A stretch of 64,000 nucleotides of DNA from Aculops lycopersici (Eukaryota > Arthropoda > Arachnida > Trombidiformes > Eriophyidae): assembly GCA_015350385.1 (NCBI GenBank), contig WNKI01000003.1, positions 2,437,001 to 2,501,000 on the forward strand, in the 5' to 3' direction. Below the pieces are notes generated by a model. The model saw nothing but the letters and a program-made list of their open reading frames with translations. It searched no databases and was not told the origin of the DNA. Position numbers and translations under genes: made by a program. Positions 51,701-64,000 of the stretch are shown piece after piece (position 1 is the stretch's first letter; the number at the start of each line of letters is the position of its first letter).

Positions 51701-54700
51701 GGCAGCGGAGCTACGAGTGCTCTTTGGTGGTGTACGAGTTTGAGGCAATAGAGATTTGTCCTTCTCATTGGTGCCGTCCAATTCCTCGTTCTCCACGGCA
51801 TCAAGTAACGACTCAATGACACCCTTAACATCTTCGGAGTTGTCATGAAGATCTAGATCCTTAATGTACTCTATTCCATTGCGATCCAATAACTCTTGGA
51901 GTTGCTCAAGGGCTATCAAGATAGAAGTTGGCGGTGCTTTAAAAAAGGCTTCAACTTTCTGCTTAATAACATCATCAAATGATAGTGAGGAGTCGTGAGC
52001 GAGGTTATAGTCAAGACGATACAGACCGTGCTTGCACGCTGCTATAAGAAGGTCCTTGTCATGCTTGCCATTCTCCCACCAATCAGGTAGGTCGGACTGT
52101 GACTGACACAATTGAAGTCGTTGATCGAGCTCCGGGTGCGTCATAGTTTGCTCACGTATGCGGGAGAAGAAGTCGATTCGCGATAGACATTTAGAGGCTC
52201 TGTCCTCTGGTATAGCCTCAACATTGATTGGACACTTCTCCTCGACATTGGTCAATGGTTTGGATGTAACCTTCTTGCACATGATGACAAAAGCCTTGTA
52301 ATATTCCTCCAGCGTTTCATCTAGCTTCTTGTCCAGCTTGCCAATTGATCTGAATTTGTTCCAATCGTGCTTCTTCTTATCGCTCATATATTCGACACCA
52401 AAGAAGGATACGGCCTTGGAAAAATCACTTTCTTCTCGACGAGACCATTTCTGCGCCAATGAGCGTTTTCTCTCCTCGCGCTCATTCTTAGCTGCCTCGA
52501 ACTTGCTTGTTCTTTCCTTTTTGAGTTCATCCCTAGCTTTTTGAGCCATTTTGATCTCAAGCTTCTTAGAGTTTCTCTGGTGTGCAGTAATTAGGCGTCT
52601 GAATCTTTGATTGAGATCGTTGGCAGATGGAAACAGCATCAGGTCATTAGAGTCCACCTCGGGAATACTCAAGTCCGCTGACTCCTGTATGGTAGCATCA
52701 ATTGAGGTGTCGTTCATTGATGATTCATCGTCCGTAATCTCCATCTTGGTTTGGATTTCAGATACTCCATTCTCACAACTTTCCATGGTTTCATCTTGAT
52801 CTTGAGCCTTCAAGATTGTGTTCTTGTTTTCATCTAGAATGTCAGTGGTCGGGACATTGTTTGACTCGCCAATGTCTTTTACAACGTTATTGAGTATCCC
52901 ATCCAAGACTTCGCCTTCAACTGAACTTTTAAGCAGCGCAGCAACAGCCCTAGAGTTCCCGTATACATCATCGTCGAAGTAATCGGCATTCTTGTTCGAC
53001 CGGAGCAACTCTTTCATGAGATCTTCTTGGTTGGGCGGGCCGCAGCGGTGTAAGAAGCATAGATTCGGGTCTTGACGAATCAAGTTGAATCTGTCATGTC
53101 CGTGCTTAAAGATTCCGACTAACAATGATTTGTCGGCCTCGTCATCCCACCAGCTAGCAGGTAAGTCGCCATCAACTGCACAAGGCAATAAGTCAACTTC
53201 GTTAACGTTACAGTCAGCAAGAATTTTGTCAGTTTGGTCTCTCAAAATATCATTTCTGAGATAGTGTAAGAACTTGACGCGGATGAGTAACCTGTGTAAA
53301 GGATAGCAATGAATTAGTTCGGGGTTCTTGGATTTGTGTTGTTAACTTGTAACTAAATACCTCAGCATGCTAGATTGAGAAGTAAATTCTTTACTCATTG
53401 GAACGCTTGTTCCTCAGTATTAGCATGGTTTTCTCATCATAAAAAGTTAGCGATCAATAAAATATATCAAATCAATACTCACTTGTTACAGTTACGCTGT
53501 AAATGCCTCCTATACTGATCGTCAGGGAGCGCTATCAATGGGTCATTCTTTGCCTCTTTGGTCCATTTTGCATCAGCTATTTCTTCAGCAACAGTCTTTT
53601 TAGTTGGGATTGGCGCTGTTTTTGGTTTCCGACCCCGAGTGGTAATAGTTGCATCGGAATCTGATTCAGACTTGCTCGAGTTTTCGGGAGGAAGGATTAG
53701 CTCCCAAGCAGAACTCTTGATCTTTTCGTCACCCTTGTATGAATTGAGACAGTACAACAAGATGACTCGGCATATCGATTCACAGTCCTCAGGTGTTAGA
53801 GGCCGTTTGAAGTTGCCAGTTGCGATGATTTCCTCCCAACGACCCCAGCCATAAGTCAACAGGCCAGTTTCAACTTTAAGACAGTCGCTCTTAGACCAAT
53901 AACCCCCGTCATGAACGGTGGCCAAGTCCTCATCGAAGTCACCGTATTTGTTGCGCTTGCTCCTCTTTGACGCAGAGCCGGGTGTTGGTTTGGTGCTCCG
54001 TCCACTCCGGCCACCACGAGTGCGCATAGATATTGTCTCTTCATCCTCTTCACTACTCTCGAGATCGCTTATGTCAATCAAGTTACCATCAGCTCCGTAA
54101 CGTTTGGTTTGAGTGCGACGTCTCGGTGCCAGCTGAATGAGCTCCTCTTTAGTTCGAGCATCATCCGAATCTATGTTAGCTTTCTTGGCCCATTTTTCCC
54201 AGAAGTTAGGATCATCCAACTCGATGTCTTCTCTATTATTGCTTGATGAGAAAGTTGCCTTTGAGAAAGTGGATCCTTTAGCTTCAGAGTTGTCGATGGT
54301 GATGACTTGAGTGCGTCTCTGTAATATCTGATCAATATCTTCCTCACAGAATTTATCCCCAGCGTTGTCATCATCCATAAGAGCTCCGTATGCACCTTTG
54401 CGTAGCAATTCTTCGATCTCCTTCTTGGTGAGTTGACCATCAACACCGCCTGGCCCACCTTTCTGCGTATTCATCGACTGCAAGACAGCTTTATCCAGAC
54501 CCAGTTTCAGACTAGCCTTGTCAAACATTTCACGCTCATAAGTGTTTCTGCAGATCAGGCGATAAATCTTTACCGCTTTGGATTGACCAATCCTGTGGCA
54601 ACGGGCTTGAGCTTGCAGATCGTTCTGAGGATTCCAATCAGAATCGAAGATAATAACTGTATCGGCTGCTGTCAAGTTGATTCCCAAGCCTCCTGCCCGT

Positions 54701-57700
54701 GTGCATAGTAAAAACACAAATCTATCGGAGCCTGGCTTAGAGTATCGATCTATAGCTTGTTGTCTCTCGCTACCCCTGACTCGACCATCGATTCTCTCGT
54801 ATGGGTAATGCTTGTGAGTTACATAATCTTCGAGAATATCCAAACAGCGGACCATCTGGGAGAATATTAGAACTCTATGACCATCAGCTCTCAGTCTTGG
54901 TAATAACTTATCTATCAAGACTAATTTACCAGATGAGTTGATCATAGCTTGTTGTGAGCTCATAGGCTCGCCTCCAGCCAACTTGGTCTGCTTTGCTTCA
55001 TACAAGATTTGCTCCTCGGCACCGTTGATGAGATACGGGTGGATGCAACACTTTCTGAGCTCCATCATGGTGTTCATTAGATTCGGCATGTTGTTACTTG
55101 AGGTACCTTTAGAGAGAAATGAAAAATTCTTCTCTAGGATGGCTCTGTAGTATTTTTTCTGAATGTTCGTAAGCTCTACCTCGACGATGGTCTCTTCTTT
55201 TGGAGCTAGTGTCTTTTCTACGTCTTCCTTCAACCTTCTGAGCATCATAGGTTTCAGTATAAGCTTAAGTTTGTCTACTTGAGCCTCTGTCTTGAGATCT
55301 CCAAATTCTTGCAAAAATTGCTCAGTTGATGAGAATTGTGTAGGTTCTAGGAAATTGAGCAGACTGAACAACTCTTCAACGTTATTTTGCAACGGTGTAC
55401 CTGTCAACAAAACTCTATGTTCCATATTTAGTAATCTCAGACCTTCTAATAATTTGCAATTACGATTCTTGAGTCGATGAGCTTCGTCGATAATACAGCA
55501 TCGCCATGGGATCTTCATGAGGTCAAGACAATCAGATAGTATGATCTCAAAAGTGGTAATCATAACCTGAAATTTGTAGTAGTTGGTGATACGATTTCCC
55601 GCCTCGTTTCTGTAAAACATTTCGTATTCCTTTAGCATCTCCCTACTAGTGGAACTGCCATGATAAGTGATAACATTCATATCAGTCCAAGTCTCAAACT
55701 CTCTCGCCCAATTACCGACTGTCGATAGCGGTACAATAATAAGGAATGGTCCGTAGATACCATATTGAAAGATCTCATTAATAAATGCAATCGATTGGAT
55801 TGTTTTACCTAGACCCATTTCATCAGCGAGGATACAATTACGACCCTGGTGCCAACAAAAAGATAACCAGTTGATGCCTTCTAGTTGATATTCACGAAGT
55901 GTGTTGTTGTTTTTGTAGACTGGCGACTGTTCCTTCCTAACCCACTCGTCTGGTTTAGGTCGCTTAACGGTTTTCCATTTAGACTTCGGTGGGGGATCCT
56001 TGAACCGTTCGAATTGCTTGATCTTGTCAGGATCCAGTACTTCTTCCAACTCCCAAGTGCTATCTTCATAGGACAGGCCTCTCCACTTGACCAGATAATG
56101 GCGAGAAATTTTCTTTTTCATTTTTCTCGGATTTTCAACTTGATTTTCTTCAGCTACTGGTCCATTAGTGGGAGCTTCATCGACTATCTGAATGGCATTA
56201 CTTTCTTCTTTGGATGGATCATCTTCAGCCCCTGCTGTAGGTTGATCAGATGTTTTAGCTTCGTCAACTTCGCCATTGGTAACCTCCAATTTGTCGGTCT
56301 CTGGGCGCGCTGATTCAGGGTTGTCTTCTTTCTCTGCGACCTCTGTTTCAGTCGAAGTCTTGATAACTTTCTCGTCTGCTTTGGCATCTGCCTTAGTATC
56401 GGGCTCGTCCGCGGTCGATACCAGCTTGTCATCATCCGGAATTTTATTGGAGTCCTTAGAAGTCTCATCCACTTCCATGGGTGCCTCTTGAGTACTTTGT
56501 TCAGGTTTGACTTTAGCTTGGGATTCATCAATTTCCATACTGGATTTCTCGATATCTTGACCCTCTATTGCAATAGCCTTGCCCTTATCATTATTCTTAT
56601 CCTCATCCTCATCGTCCTCATCCGGCACCATTTCTTCAACCTCATTGACAGCAAGGATACGATCAGCCTCGCAGTATTGTGGATCAAACAGATCTTCGTC
56701 CATGAAACTGAATACATTTGAGCTATCTTTCTTTTGCTTCCAACGCTTTATCTTTTGCGCAACGCGTCGGTCACCTTTCTCAAGCTCCTCGAGAGTTCGC
56801 CAATCACAATGAAGGTATGAAAGGTTTTTGTACTTGACATAGAACTCTTCTACATCAATATGCGTACCATCGGGGGGCAAAATCTCACCTGGCTCTGGTT
56901 CTAGCTCACGCCTACCTGTTCTTGATGTCATGATTTTCTCAACGACCATGGTGTCTTCTACAGGTGCTGCAAAGACCGTAGGCTCGTCCATTATCACAGT
57001 TTCTTCAGCAGCCGTAGTTTCACCGTCTGCGTTTGTAGATGTAGTCGCAGACTTCTTCTTGGGTTTAGAAGCTGGTTGGTCATCATCATCGCTCTCACTG
57101 AACCCGAGACCGATATCTTCGTTGTATTTCAATTTTCGAGTATTACGAGCTGATCTGCGCTTCTGGACCCCAGATTCGGCCTCATCTGGCGATGGTGGTG
57201 GTGTTTTCTCTAGATCCGATTGATCATTGTCCGAAGAACCAAGTCGCTTGCGTTTCTTAGTTTTGGCAAACTTTAGCGCAAACTTGGGCAGCTTTTTCTT
57301 GGTTGGATCACGAACGCGAACTCTTTTCGGTTTAGCCTCGCTTGTTGTACCCTCGGATGCCGGTTGACTCGCCTGTGACTCCGCAATCGACAGATCAGCT
57401 TGGGATTCATTCGTTGGGCTTGTGGAGAGCTCGACAACTGGCGATCCGGACGGCGTCTTAGCCACTTTAGGTTTTTTCTCCCTCTTTGGTCTATCTCCAC
57501 TTCGCTTAGCACGTGATTTTTTCGGTTTTGAAGCTGACGGCTCTGATCCCACTTCCGTGGCTACTGACTCGTTGTTTTGAGGATCATTGACATCTGAGGG
57601 AAGTGTTGAGTCACCGTCAGTTTGGGGTTGCTTGATTATGCTCGTGCCTGGATACTCATCATACTTCGAGCCCTCGAATCCAGGGTATAAACCCTCTGCA

Positions 57701-60603
57701 TGACCTTGCGGCTGTACTGAGGCCTGATCAACAGCTGGATAACTCGGCGCTGTTTGATCAGTATCTTCGGCAGTGGGTGTAGTGTTCGGATCTTGAATGC
57801 TAGATGTATCTTGAGGAGAAGTAGGTGGAATATTCACGCCTTTAGCCCTTGATGGGCGCGGCTTTCTCTCTCGTTTGATTGCTTCATCACCACCTTTCTT
57901 AGAACTTCCTTTTTTGGTTTTGATGTTGGCTGCTGGTTGCTCATCATTCTTCTCCGGCTGAGACTGAATCTCCTCGTCTGGTGTGGCATTATTGTCAACT
58001 GCCACTGTTTCTATTGGACCGCTGGTGACCAAAGGCTGATCAGTTGTGACTGGAACTTTTGGAGGCGCTGATAAGGTTGTATACTCACTAAATGAATTCG
58101 AGTTATCATAGGATGTAGGTGAAACGTATGATGAATGACTACTCATCTCTGTCAACATTGGTGCTGGTGGATGGCTCAACAAGGATGTGCTTTGAGCTGG
58201 ATCTTGCCAACTTGCCTTAGTAGGGTCATTTGAGCTTGAATCATACTGATTGTACGGTGCTGGTGGAGGTTCTGAAATTGATTTTGACGTGGAACTCGCT
58301 GGATCCGCACTGGGGTAGGTAGATGTGGATGCGACCACGTGACTAGGCGACGGGTCGACTATTTGAGGTATAGGTGTTGATGAGGTCTTTTGTTGTTCTG
58401 GTACGGACGAGTTTGTCTTAACAGGCGACTGAGGCGGTTCAACGGGCGCGGCGGCGGCGGCTGCTGCTGCTGCAGTAGCAGCTGCTTTTGACGCTTTCGA
58501 AGCCCGTGGTTTCCGTTCTTTCTTTGTGGAATCATCACCTTTCTTGGCCCTACTCTTCTTAGTTTTCGATACTGTTGTTTGATCATCATAGTCGTCGAAA
58601 GTCTGAGAGTCTATGGCGTATGGATCACTTTTTTCCGCTGGTTGCTCAGCAGTGCTACTCGACGCGCCATACTGAGATTGAATGTTGTTGGGCGCTGAAA
58701 GGGTGGCATAATCTCCATAGGAGTTTGACCCGTCATAACTTGATTGGCCATAACTCTGGCTGCTATCCATCATGACAGGCCCAGGGGCTGGCATCATCAT
58801 GCCAGGTGACTGATCCGACCAATTTGGCTTCGGGACGTCAACACCGCTAGATTCATAGGAAGAGTAATAATTACTTTGCAGTGGTGGTGGAGGTGCAGAG
58901 GAACCTGTGCTTGAAAAGTAACTCCCCTGGCCGCTCGAATTATAAGAATATTGCATTTGTTGCTGCGTATTTGTGCTCGGCGAGCTTGTGGATGATCTGT
59001 GAGTTGGTGATTTCATTGAGGGTGCATTGCTAGGTCCACTTCCGGGCATCACCATCTGTTCCAGTTGTGCCAGACTATTTGAAGTTGACTTCGGCCCAGA
59101 GCTTGGTGCTTGACCCGGACTTGGGTAAGATGGCGTATGCTGAGGTGGAGCTGGACTCCTATCAGGAGTTTGTGACTGTTGTGTCGGAGGTCTCACCGGT
59201 AGGGATGGCAGTGTAGATGATGCAGATGGCGACTGCGGATGAATATTGGAACCAGGGGCTCTTAAGATTGTTTGCGGTGGTGGTGGGCCAGACGGAGGTG
59301 CTGAACTATTGCTGATCATCGAGTTGCCGGTGGCTTGTGATGACCAATGCTGTGAACTTGCTGAACTTGAATGACTGAGATACGGGTCAGTTGGTGTTGG
59401 TGGCGGTGGCTGACTTGGTACTGGATTATAATACGGATCGTAGCCATAGTAGCCGCCATTAGTGCTGCTGGCAGTCGGTTGCGGCTGACCGTACATGTTA
59501 GAATGTGTGGGATAGACTGCACGCGTTCTATCTGCTCCATTAACTGGAATCTTTTGAGTCATGGCTTGCGGCGGCCTTGGGGCCTGTGTCAATGTTGAAG
59601 AATGATTTGTTGGCATACTAGCGCTTCCGTATGGCATGTAAGGATTAACATAGGGCGATTGATTGGTTGTTGCTCCATAATAGCTGTTAGTCCAAGACGA
59701 GGCCTGTTGAGACATCGAGGGTGGCTGATTGTGTAAACCGCCGACGTTGGCCCTCATGCTACTTGGATTTGGTGAGAGATTGCTAGCTGTAGAGCTTGGG
59801 ACACTAGATGACATCATTGAGGAGGGATGTTGTTGGGACATTGGCCCGCTTCGCCTATCGTAAGACATCATATGATCATTTGATGATTGCATATCCTTAG
59901 GGCTATGGAATGCTGACGTAGCTGCCGCCGACATGCCGGGGCCAGCTCGCGAATCATTGGGCATTGTTAGAGGCGATGCACTGGTATAAGGGTCTGGTGC
60001 AGATTGGACACCAGGACCTGACGGCGGTGGCCCAGAGGGTCCACCACCGGGTGTTGGTTGAGAATTCATGGAGCCAGGGTTCCAATAGGGTGGTGGGCCC
60101 AGCGAAGAATACTGATGCGAGTAATGAGATTGAGGGTGTGTGGGTGGTTGCTGTTGCATTGATGTTTGATGAGGTCCGCTTGGTGGCATGCCTTGTTGAG
60201 TTGCTGATGAGGCGGCTGATGATAGATGAGAATTTGTTGAATTAAGTTGCGATTGTGGTGGCGGGCGAATAGAGGGGCCGCCTGGGGTTGAGTTGGATTG
60301 ATTTGATGGCGGCATCATCGTAGTGTAAATGGATGACTGCTGTTGCGATGCTTGCGGGCCTCCAGGTTGCTGTTGGGATTGTTGCGGACCTCCAGTGGAC
60401 CGGCCGCCTGGAATTGAAGATTGCACCTGAACCGAATTTGGATCGCTACCTGGCGGACCGAGAGGCGGTGGTGGCACCATGCCGCCCATTTGGGCACCCG
60501 GGTGCCCACCATAATGGTTCATCGGTGGCGGACCGCCGCCACTAGACTGTTGATGCCAAGCCGGCCGCTGGTGGCCCGGCCAATACATTGGATTATCGCT
60601 CAT
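48728..60603 (-). CDS. CHD6-9/kismet-type chromatin remodeller
   Basis: Exon 1 60603-53483 and exon 2 53291-48728 join in frame across a 191-base intron (GTGAGT donor, ACACAG acceptor), giving 3,894 residues. The first ~1,200 are Pro/Ser/Gln-rich with basic patches. Chromodomain 1 is near 1241-1300 (VEEFYVKYKNLSYLHCDW), then an acidic insert of ~200 residues, then chromodomain 2 near 1498-1540 (RHYLVKWRGLSYEDSTWELE). The SNF2 ATPase has ILADEMGLGKTIQS near 1591 and DEAH box IIDEAHRLKN; helicase C has QARCHRIGQSKAVKIYR. A SANT/SLIDE-like part follows (YWSKSDCLKVETGLLTYGWG). Past the intron are subfamily III blocks DLPASWWDDEADKSLLVGIF and DLPDWWENGKHDKDLL. The rest is disordered; I see no BRK domain. 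Kismet/CHD7 proteins slide nucleosomes at promoters and enhancers. Confidence 0.95.
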
Positions 60604-63600
60604 TTAGTGTAGGTATTCGGATCTGTATGTCTAGTCTTGAAGTGATATTGATACTGAATGACAGTATTGTCTTTATAAAATTATAAGACAATTTTGTTTT
60701 GATAGAAGCTTAAATTCAATAAACTTGAATGTTGTTACCGTCTTTTAAAAAATTGTGATGATCCCACAATTTAGTTGTGCAAACTTTGATGATACGTGAT
60801 GATGATGATAATAATAATAATGATAATAATAATATGATATAATATCTGAGGGATTGAGTGATTGACGAGAATTGAATAATTGTATTGAGTTTTGGTTACA
60901 GCTGCCTCTTGTTGTTGTTCGCACGTCTTATTATTTAAAAAATCAACTTGTAATGATTATTTCTCGTTGATGACTATTGTCTTGTGTTGTCGTCGTCGTA
61001 ATCGTGGTAGTTGTATCTGTTTTAGTTTCGTCAGAATGCTAAAAGCGTCTCTCTTGCTGGCGACTGGCGTGCCAATGTTTTGGTTTAGAAGAATTTAGAT
61101 GAAAATTTCACTTCACCCGAAAATAATTCGACATGCCGGCCGGCGAGTGATAGTTATCGTAATAGTTATCCAAAGTGCCAAATTCATTTAGTGGCACTTG
61201 GTTGAATACAATAAAGAATAGGAAGGATGATAAAATGGTATCGAACAATAAAGGAGCGGAGAGTTCGAATTTGCTAATTGACAACCTGGAGCTGCTGCTG
61301 CGGCTGCCTGCTTGCTCTCCTACAAGCAACGATGATAGCAAGCGACGACTACTACTACGACGACGACGACGACGCCAGCAGCAGCAGTAGTAGCATACAG
61401 GCAAAGCGAGAAGCAGAAGCACACTCTACACATTCACTCGTAGCTAACTCTCCTCTGGTGGCTGGCTGGCTGGCAGGCTGGCTGAAGCGGCTACGGCAGC
61501 AGCCTACTTGAGACAGAGAGAGAAATTCGACAATGAGGCTGCAAGGAGAGCGACGCCAGCGAGCCAGTCACACCAGCAGCGATCGCCGCGATGGCGACGA
61601 GCAAGCTGAGGAGCGAGGGGCGAGCGGAGAGAACAGAGCGAGAGTCAGAGTGAGACAGACAGACGTGCACACACACACACACACACACAAAACGGCAGAG
61701 AGGGAAGAAAGCGAATAAAGTCGACTCGTCGGCGACGACGACGACGTTACTCCTGCCGCAGTGGCGCTGACGACGAATCGAATTTTTCACTCCGGCTGCC
61801 TGGCCAATGGGCTCTTTGCGCGGCGGCGCGCCATTGGCTCTTGTTTGTGCTGTGCGCTTGTGTTTTGTGTGTATTTGTTGCCGCTCTTGCAGCCTTTGGC
61901 CTGCCGGTTGGCGCGTCGCGGCTCGCAAAACGCGCTAACACAAGCAGCCGCCAGCCAAGCAGGCGGCTGGCGCGATCGAGCTGCTGGACGAGCGGCGCAC
62001 ACCGACGGTCACCGCAACACCACAAACCCAAAGGCAAAGGCAGAAACGACGACGACAACGCTGACGAATCAAACGCACAGCGCAAGATCACTGCTAAAGC
62101 CTACAACAACAACAGCAGCAGCAACCACCGCCGCCACCACCACCATCGCAAGCACGAACTCTTGTGAGGCGGCAACGCGAGGGGGCCGCACACATAGCTA
62201 CCGAGGAGAAGGATCCGATGGACGCAATGCGCGGTCAGCCGAGGCGACGGCCAGAGCGCACAGCGCACCCATTCCTGTGCCAGTCTGTCCGTCTATCTGT
62301 CCGCTTGTTAGCCGGATTTGCCAATAGCAGAGGCCGAGAGTTACGCCAACGCTGCTGCTGCCACTCAAGTCCGAAGCAACTTGCTCGCTGTGGGGCCGGT
62401 GAACTTCTGCGCGAACTTTCGGCGAACTTCTGCGCGTTGACGAACTTTTTCCCTTGCGCGTTCCTTCCTCTGCATTGCAAACACAGAGTTACTCGTAAGA
62501 ATCACAATCGCAATCACATCACAACGCGCCCGCCCGTCTGCCTCTCATTCAATGTAAGCCAATCGAACCAACCAATGATTGTGCCATCACACTACAAGAG
62601 TGTGCTATTGCAGCTTGCAATGTAGTTGAGCCTCCACTCGGTTGGCCAGTTTTGTGGGGGTGCTGTCGCCATTATCCTTGGGCTTTCCTTTGACTCAAGC
62701 GAATGTTAGCGAAAACTTTTGAACCACAACAATCGGCACAAAAGCGCAGACAAGTCGTCGCCATCTTTGCGCGAGCTCGACGAGATGAGGAGCCAGCGCG
62801 GCTTCGGGCCGTAGAGAAATCAAGACGAGAAGGAAGCGATTGGCGACCGTCGTACACAAGCGCCGAGTTGGAAAAGCACAAAAGCGCCGATACAATTCGC
62901 TCTGCCAAGTTCGCTCCATCATACATGCGCTCCGATGGGTAAGAGCCATGTAGATACATGTATAGTAGAGTGAGCTTGACGTCTCGATTGGCGAAATATA
63001 CAAACACCAACACTGAAGTCTCCTTGTGATCATATCTCATATCATCCATATTGTTGACTGGAGATATTATAGATAGTGTTAGTCCTCATAACATGAGCGT
63101 CCATTTTGAAGTCCATCAGTTGGCCTAGCTACACGAGTTTTAGTCGAAAATTTTCTTGAGTTACAATGTCACCTAAAAATCTAACGGAAAGGGTTGATTA
63201 GATGACGTAATCGCCGATACAGTTCATCAAACACAGTGTTTAAAAAGGCTAGTAAATTCAAGATCATTTCGCATAAGTAACATGGTGCCGCATTGCTTGT
63301 AGCGAATCCTACCAGGCGCATTACGCTATCTCCTACGACAACCAGATGGCTGGCTGGCAGACAGGCGCAAATGGCCCAGAGTTCGATAGCGAGACGTGCC
63401 GCTGAGGTAACAGCCAGATGGGGACGAGGGGGAAGGGAAACAGCGCGTAGGGCAAGCATAACAACATCGGAGTGAAGCTACATGGAAGCGGCTCGATGGC
63501 ACAAAACTCACAAAGCTCACAACAAGGTCTCGGCGCGACGCTTGGCCATTCCGTTTGCCAATTGGATTATTCGAGATTGCGCTAAGCGCTCGCCGTGGTG

Positions 63601-64000
63601 CTTTAGTCCACAGTCGAGGCGACAGCCGCGGCGACTGATGTCTATCGAGGTGGGCAAGCGCCGCATAGTATAATGTGTAGCTCATAGCTACAGCTATCTA
63701 AGTCGCACAATCATGGTGGTCAATTGTACCACTGCCCTATCGTCGAACCATCGTCTACACTCAGCGAGCCAGTGTTGATGTCAATCGTGAAGAATAGCGA
63801 GCTCAATATAGTTGACAAGCTTGCCAATTCCACGAGTCTTTATGATTCACCGTGAACCTGATTGCACTAGTGGTTGTGGTTCCGGTGTTTCCATCCATAG
63901 AGGCTCCGATACTAAACGGGTGATCGTTCAGTCCAATGTTATGCCACTAAATCTAACGACAAGCTCTCTCCGCGGTGAGTTTCGTCCCTCTCTCTCTCTC
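60604..64000. other. Gene-free region upstream of the CHD gene
   Basis: About 3.4 kb. 60604-61100 is A/T-rich. 61280-62460 is strongly CpG-rich with a short CA repeat (61669-61688) and many overlapping short frames on both strands, none with a domain; this is probably the CHD promoter or first noncoding exon. 62460-64000 is mixed and ends in a CT run (63985-64000). No gene or RNA recognised. Confidence 0.6.
61669..61688. repeat. (CA)n short microsatellite
   Basis: Ten CA units in the CpG-rich upstream region of the CHD gene. Confidence 0.85.

Noticed and set aside
61491..62327. Several 100-190 codon frames upstream of the CHD gene
   Set aside because: Ala/Arg/Ser-rich, mutually overlapping, without domains; explained by CpG-rich promoter-like composition.
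1..64000. tRNA, rRNA, snRNA, CRISPR array, transposon or viral genes
   Set aside because: No tRNA cloverleaf, terminal inverted repeats with transposase, reverse transcriptase, or array of spaced direct repeats recognised by eye; short RNA genes could still be missed.

Overview
Animal nuclear DNA, most likely from an arthropod and probably a mite; the mite call is inference. The arthropod call rests on an IR25a-type ionotropic receptor together with kismet/CHD7-type, canoe/afadin, Scribble, FAM151/menorin and Kir-channel genes. The mite suggestion comes from a UDP-glycosyltransferase with no signal peptide and no C-terminal membrane anchor, resembling the bacterial-type UGTs known from acariform mites, and from the very intron-poor gene structure. 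Most genes here are single-exon, even those of 2.6 to 4.3 kb. Only the SLC4A11-like gene (ten coding exons), the CHD gene (two) and a p140Cap-like gene (two) show introns. Introns where seen are mostly about 40 to 1,050 bp with GTGAGT or GTAAGT donors. CAG/CAA-, CT-, CA- and GA-rich low complexity is abundant in coding and noncoding DNA. There is one 20-N assembly gap.

Layout. 1-123: probable 3' end of a plus-strand gene. 124-5849: long gene-free, CpG-rich, repeat-rich region with three GTTACGTAAC palindromes. 5850-8474: FAM151/menorin-like gene whose predicted barrel is split by a large low-complexity insert. 8475-10620: microsatellites and the gap. 10621-12291: inward-rectifier K+ channel. 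12608-13186: small secreted protein of unknown function. 13594-18892 (minus): SLC4A11-like transporter. 19909-21891 (minus): IR25a-like receptor lacking the amino-terminal domain, starting 32 bp after the stop of SNRPE (21924-22208, minus). 22874-23335: ISCA2. 23672-27034 and 27195-31541 (minus): Scribble-like and canoe/afadin genes, tail to tail. 31542-36789: gene-free. 36790-38175: UGT. 38210-39291 (minus): AIP3-domain p140Cap/SRCIN1-like gene. 39870-40931: MGME1. 41109-41591 (minus): MSP-domain membrane protein. 41903-43645 (minus): Gln-rich putative coactivator. 43646-48260: gene-free, CpG-rich. 48261-48632: small unrecognised ORF. 48728-60603 (minus): CHD6-9/kismet remodeller of 3,894 residues. 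60604-64000: gene-free, probable promoter/5'UTR region of the CHD gene.

Functional links. Scribble and canoe both act at epithelial junctions and in polarity, and are convergent neighbours here. ISCA2 and SNRPE are divergently arranged housekeeping genes, as are MGME1 and the p140Cap-like gene. I see no operon-like pathway cluster. The notable biology is domain loss or remodelling in otherwise conserved animal proteins: no amino-terminal domain in the IR25a-like protein, no FHA in canoe, two rather than four PDZs in Scribble, an interrupted FAM151 barrel and no visible BRK in CHD. A 10-mer (CAACAAGTGG) also recurs in noncoding DNA. All coordinates were read by eye. Family names come from recognition of conserved motifs, not from searches.
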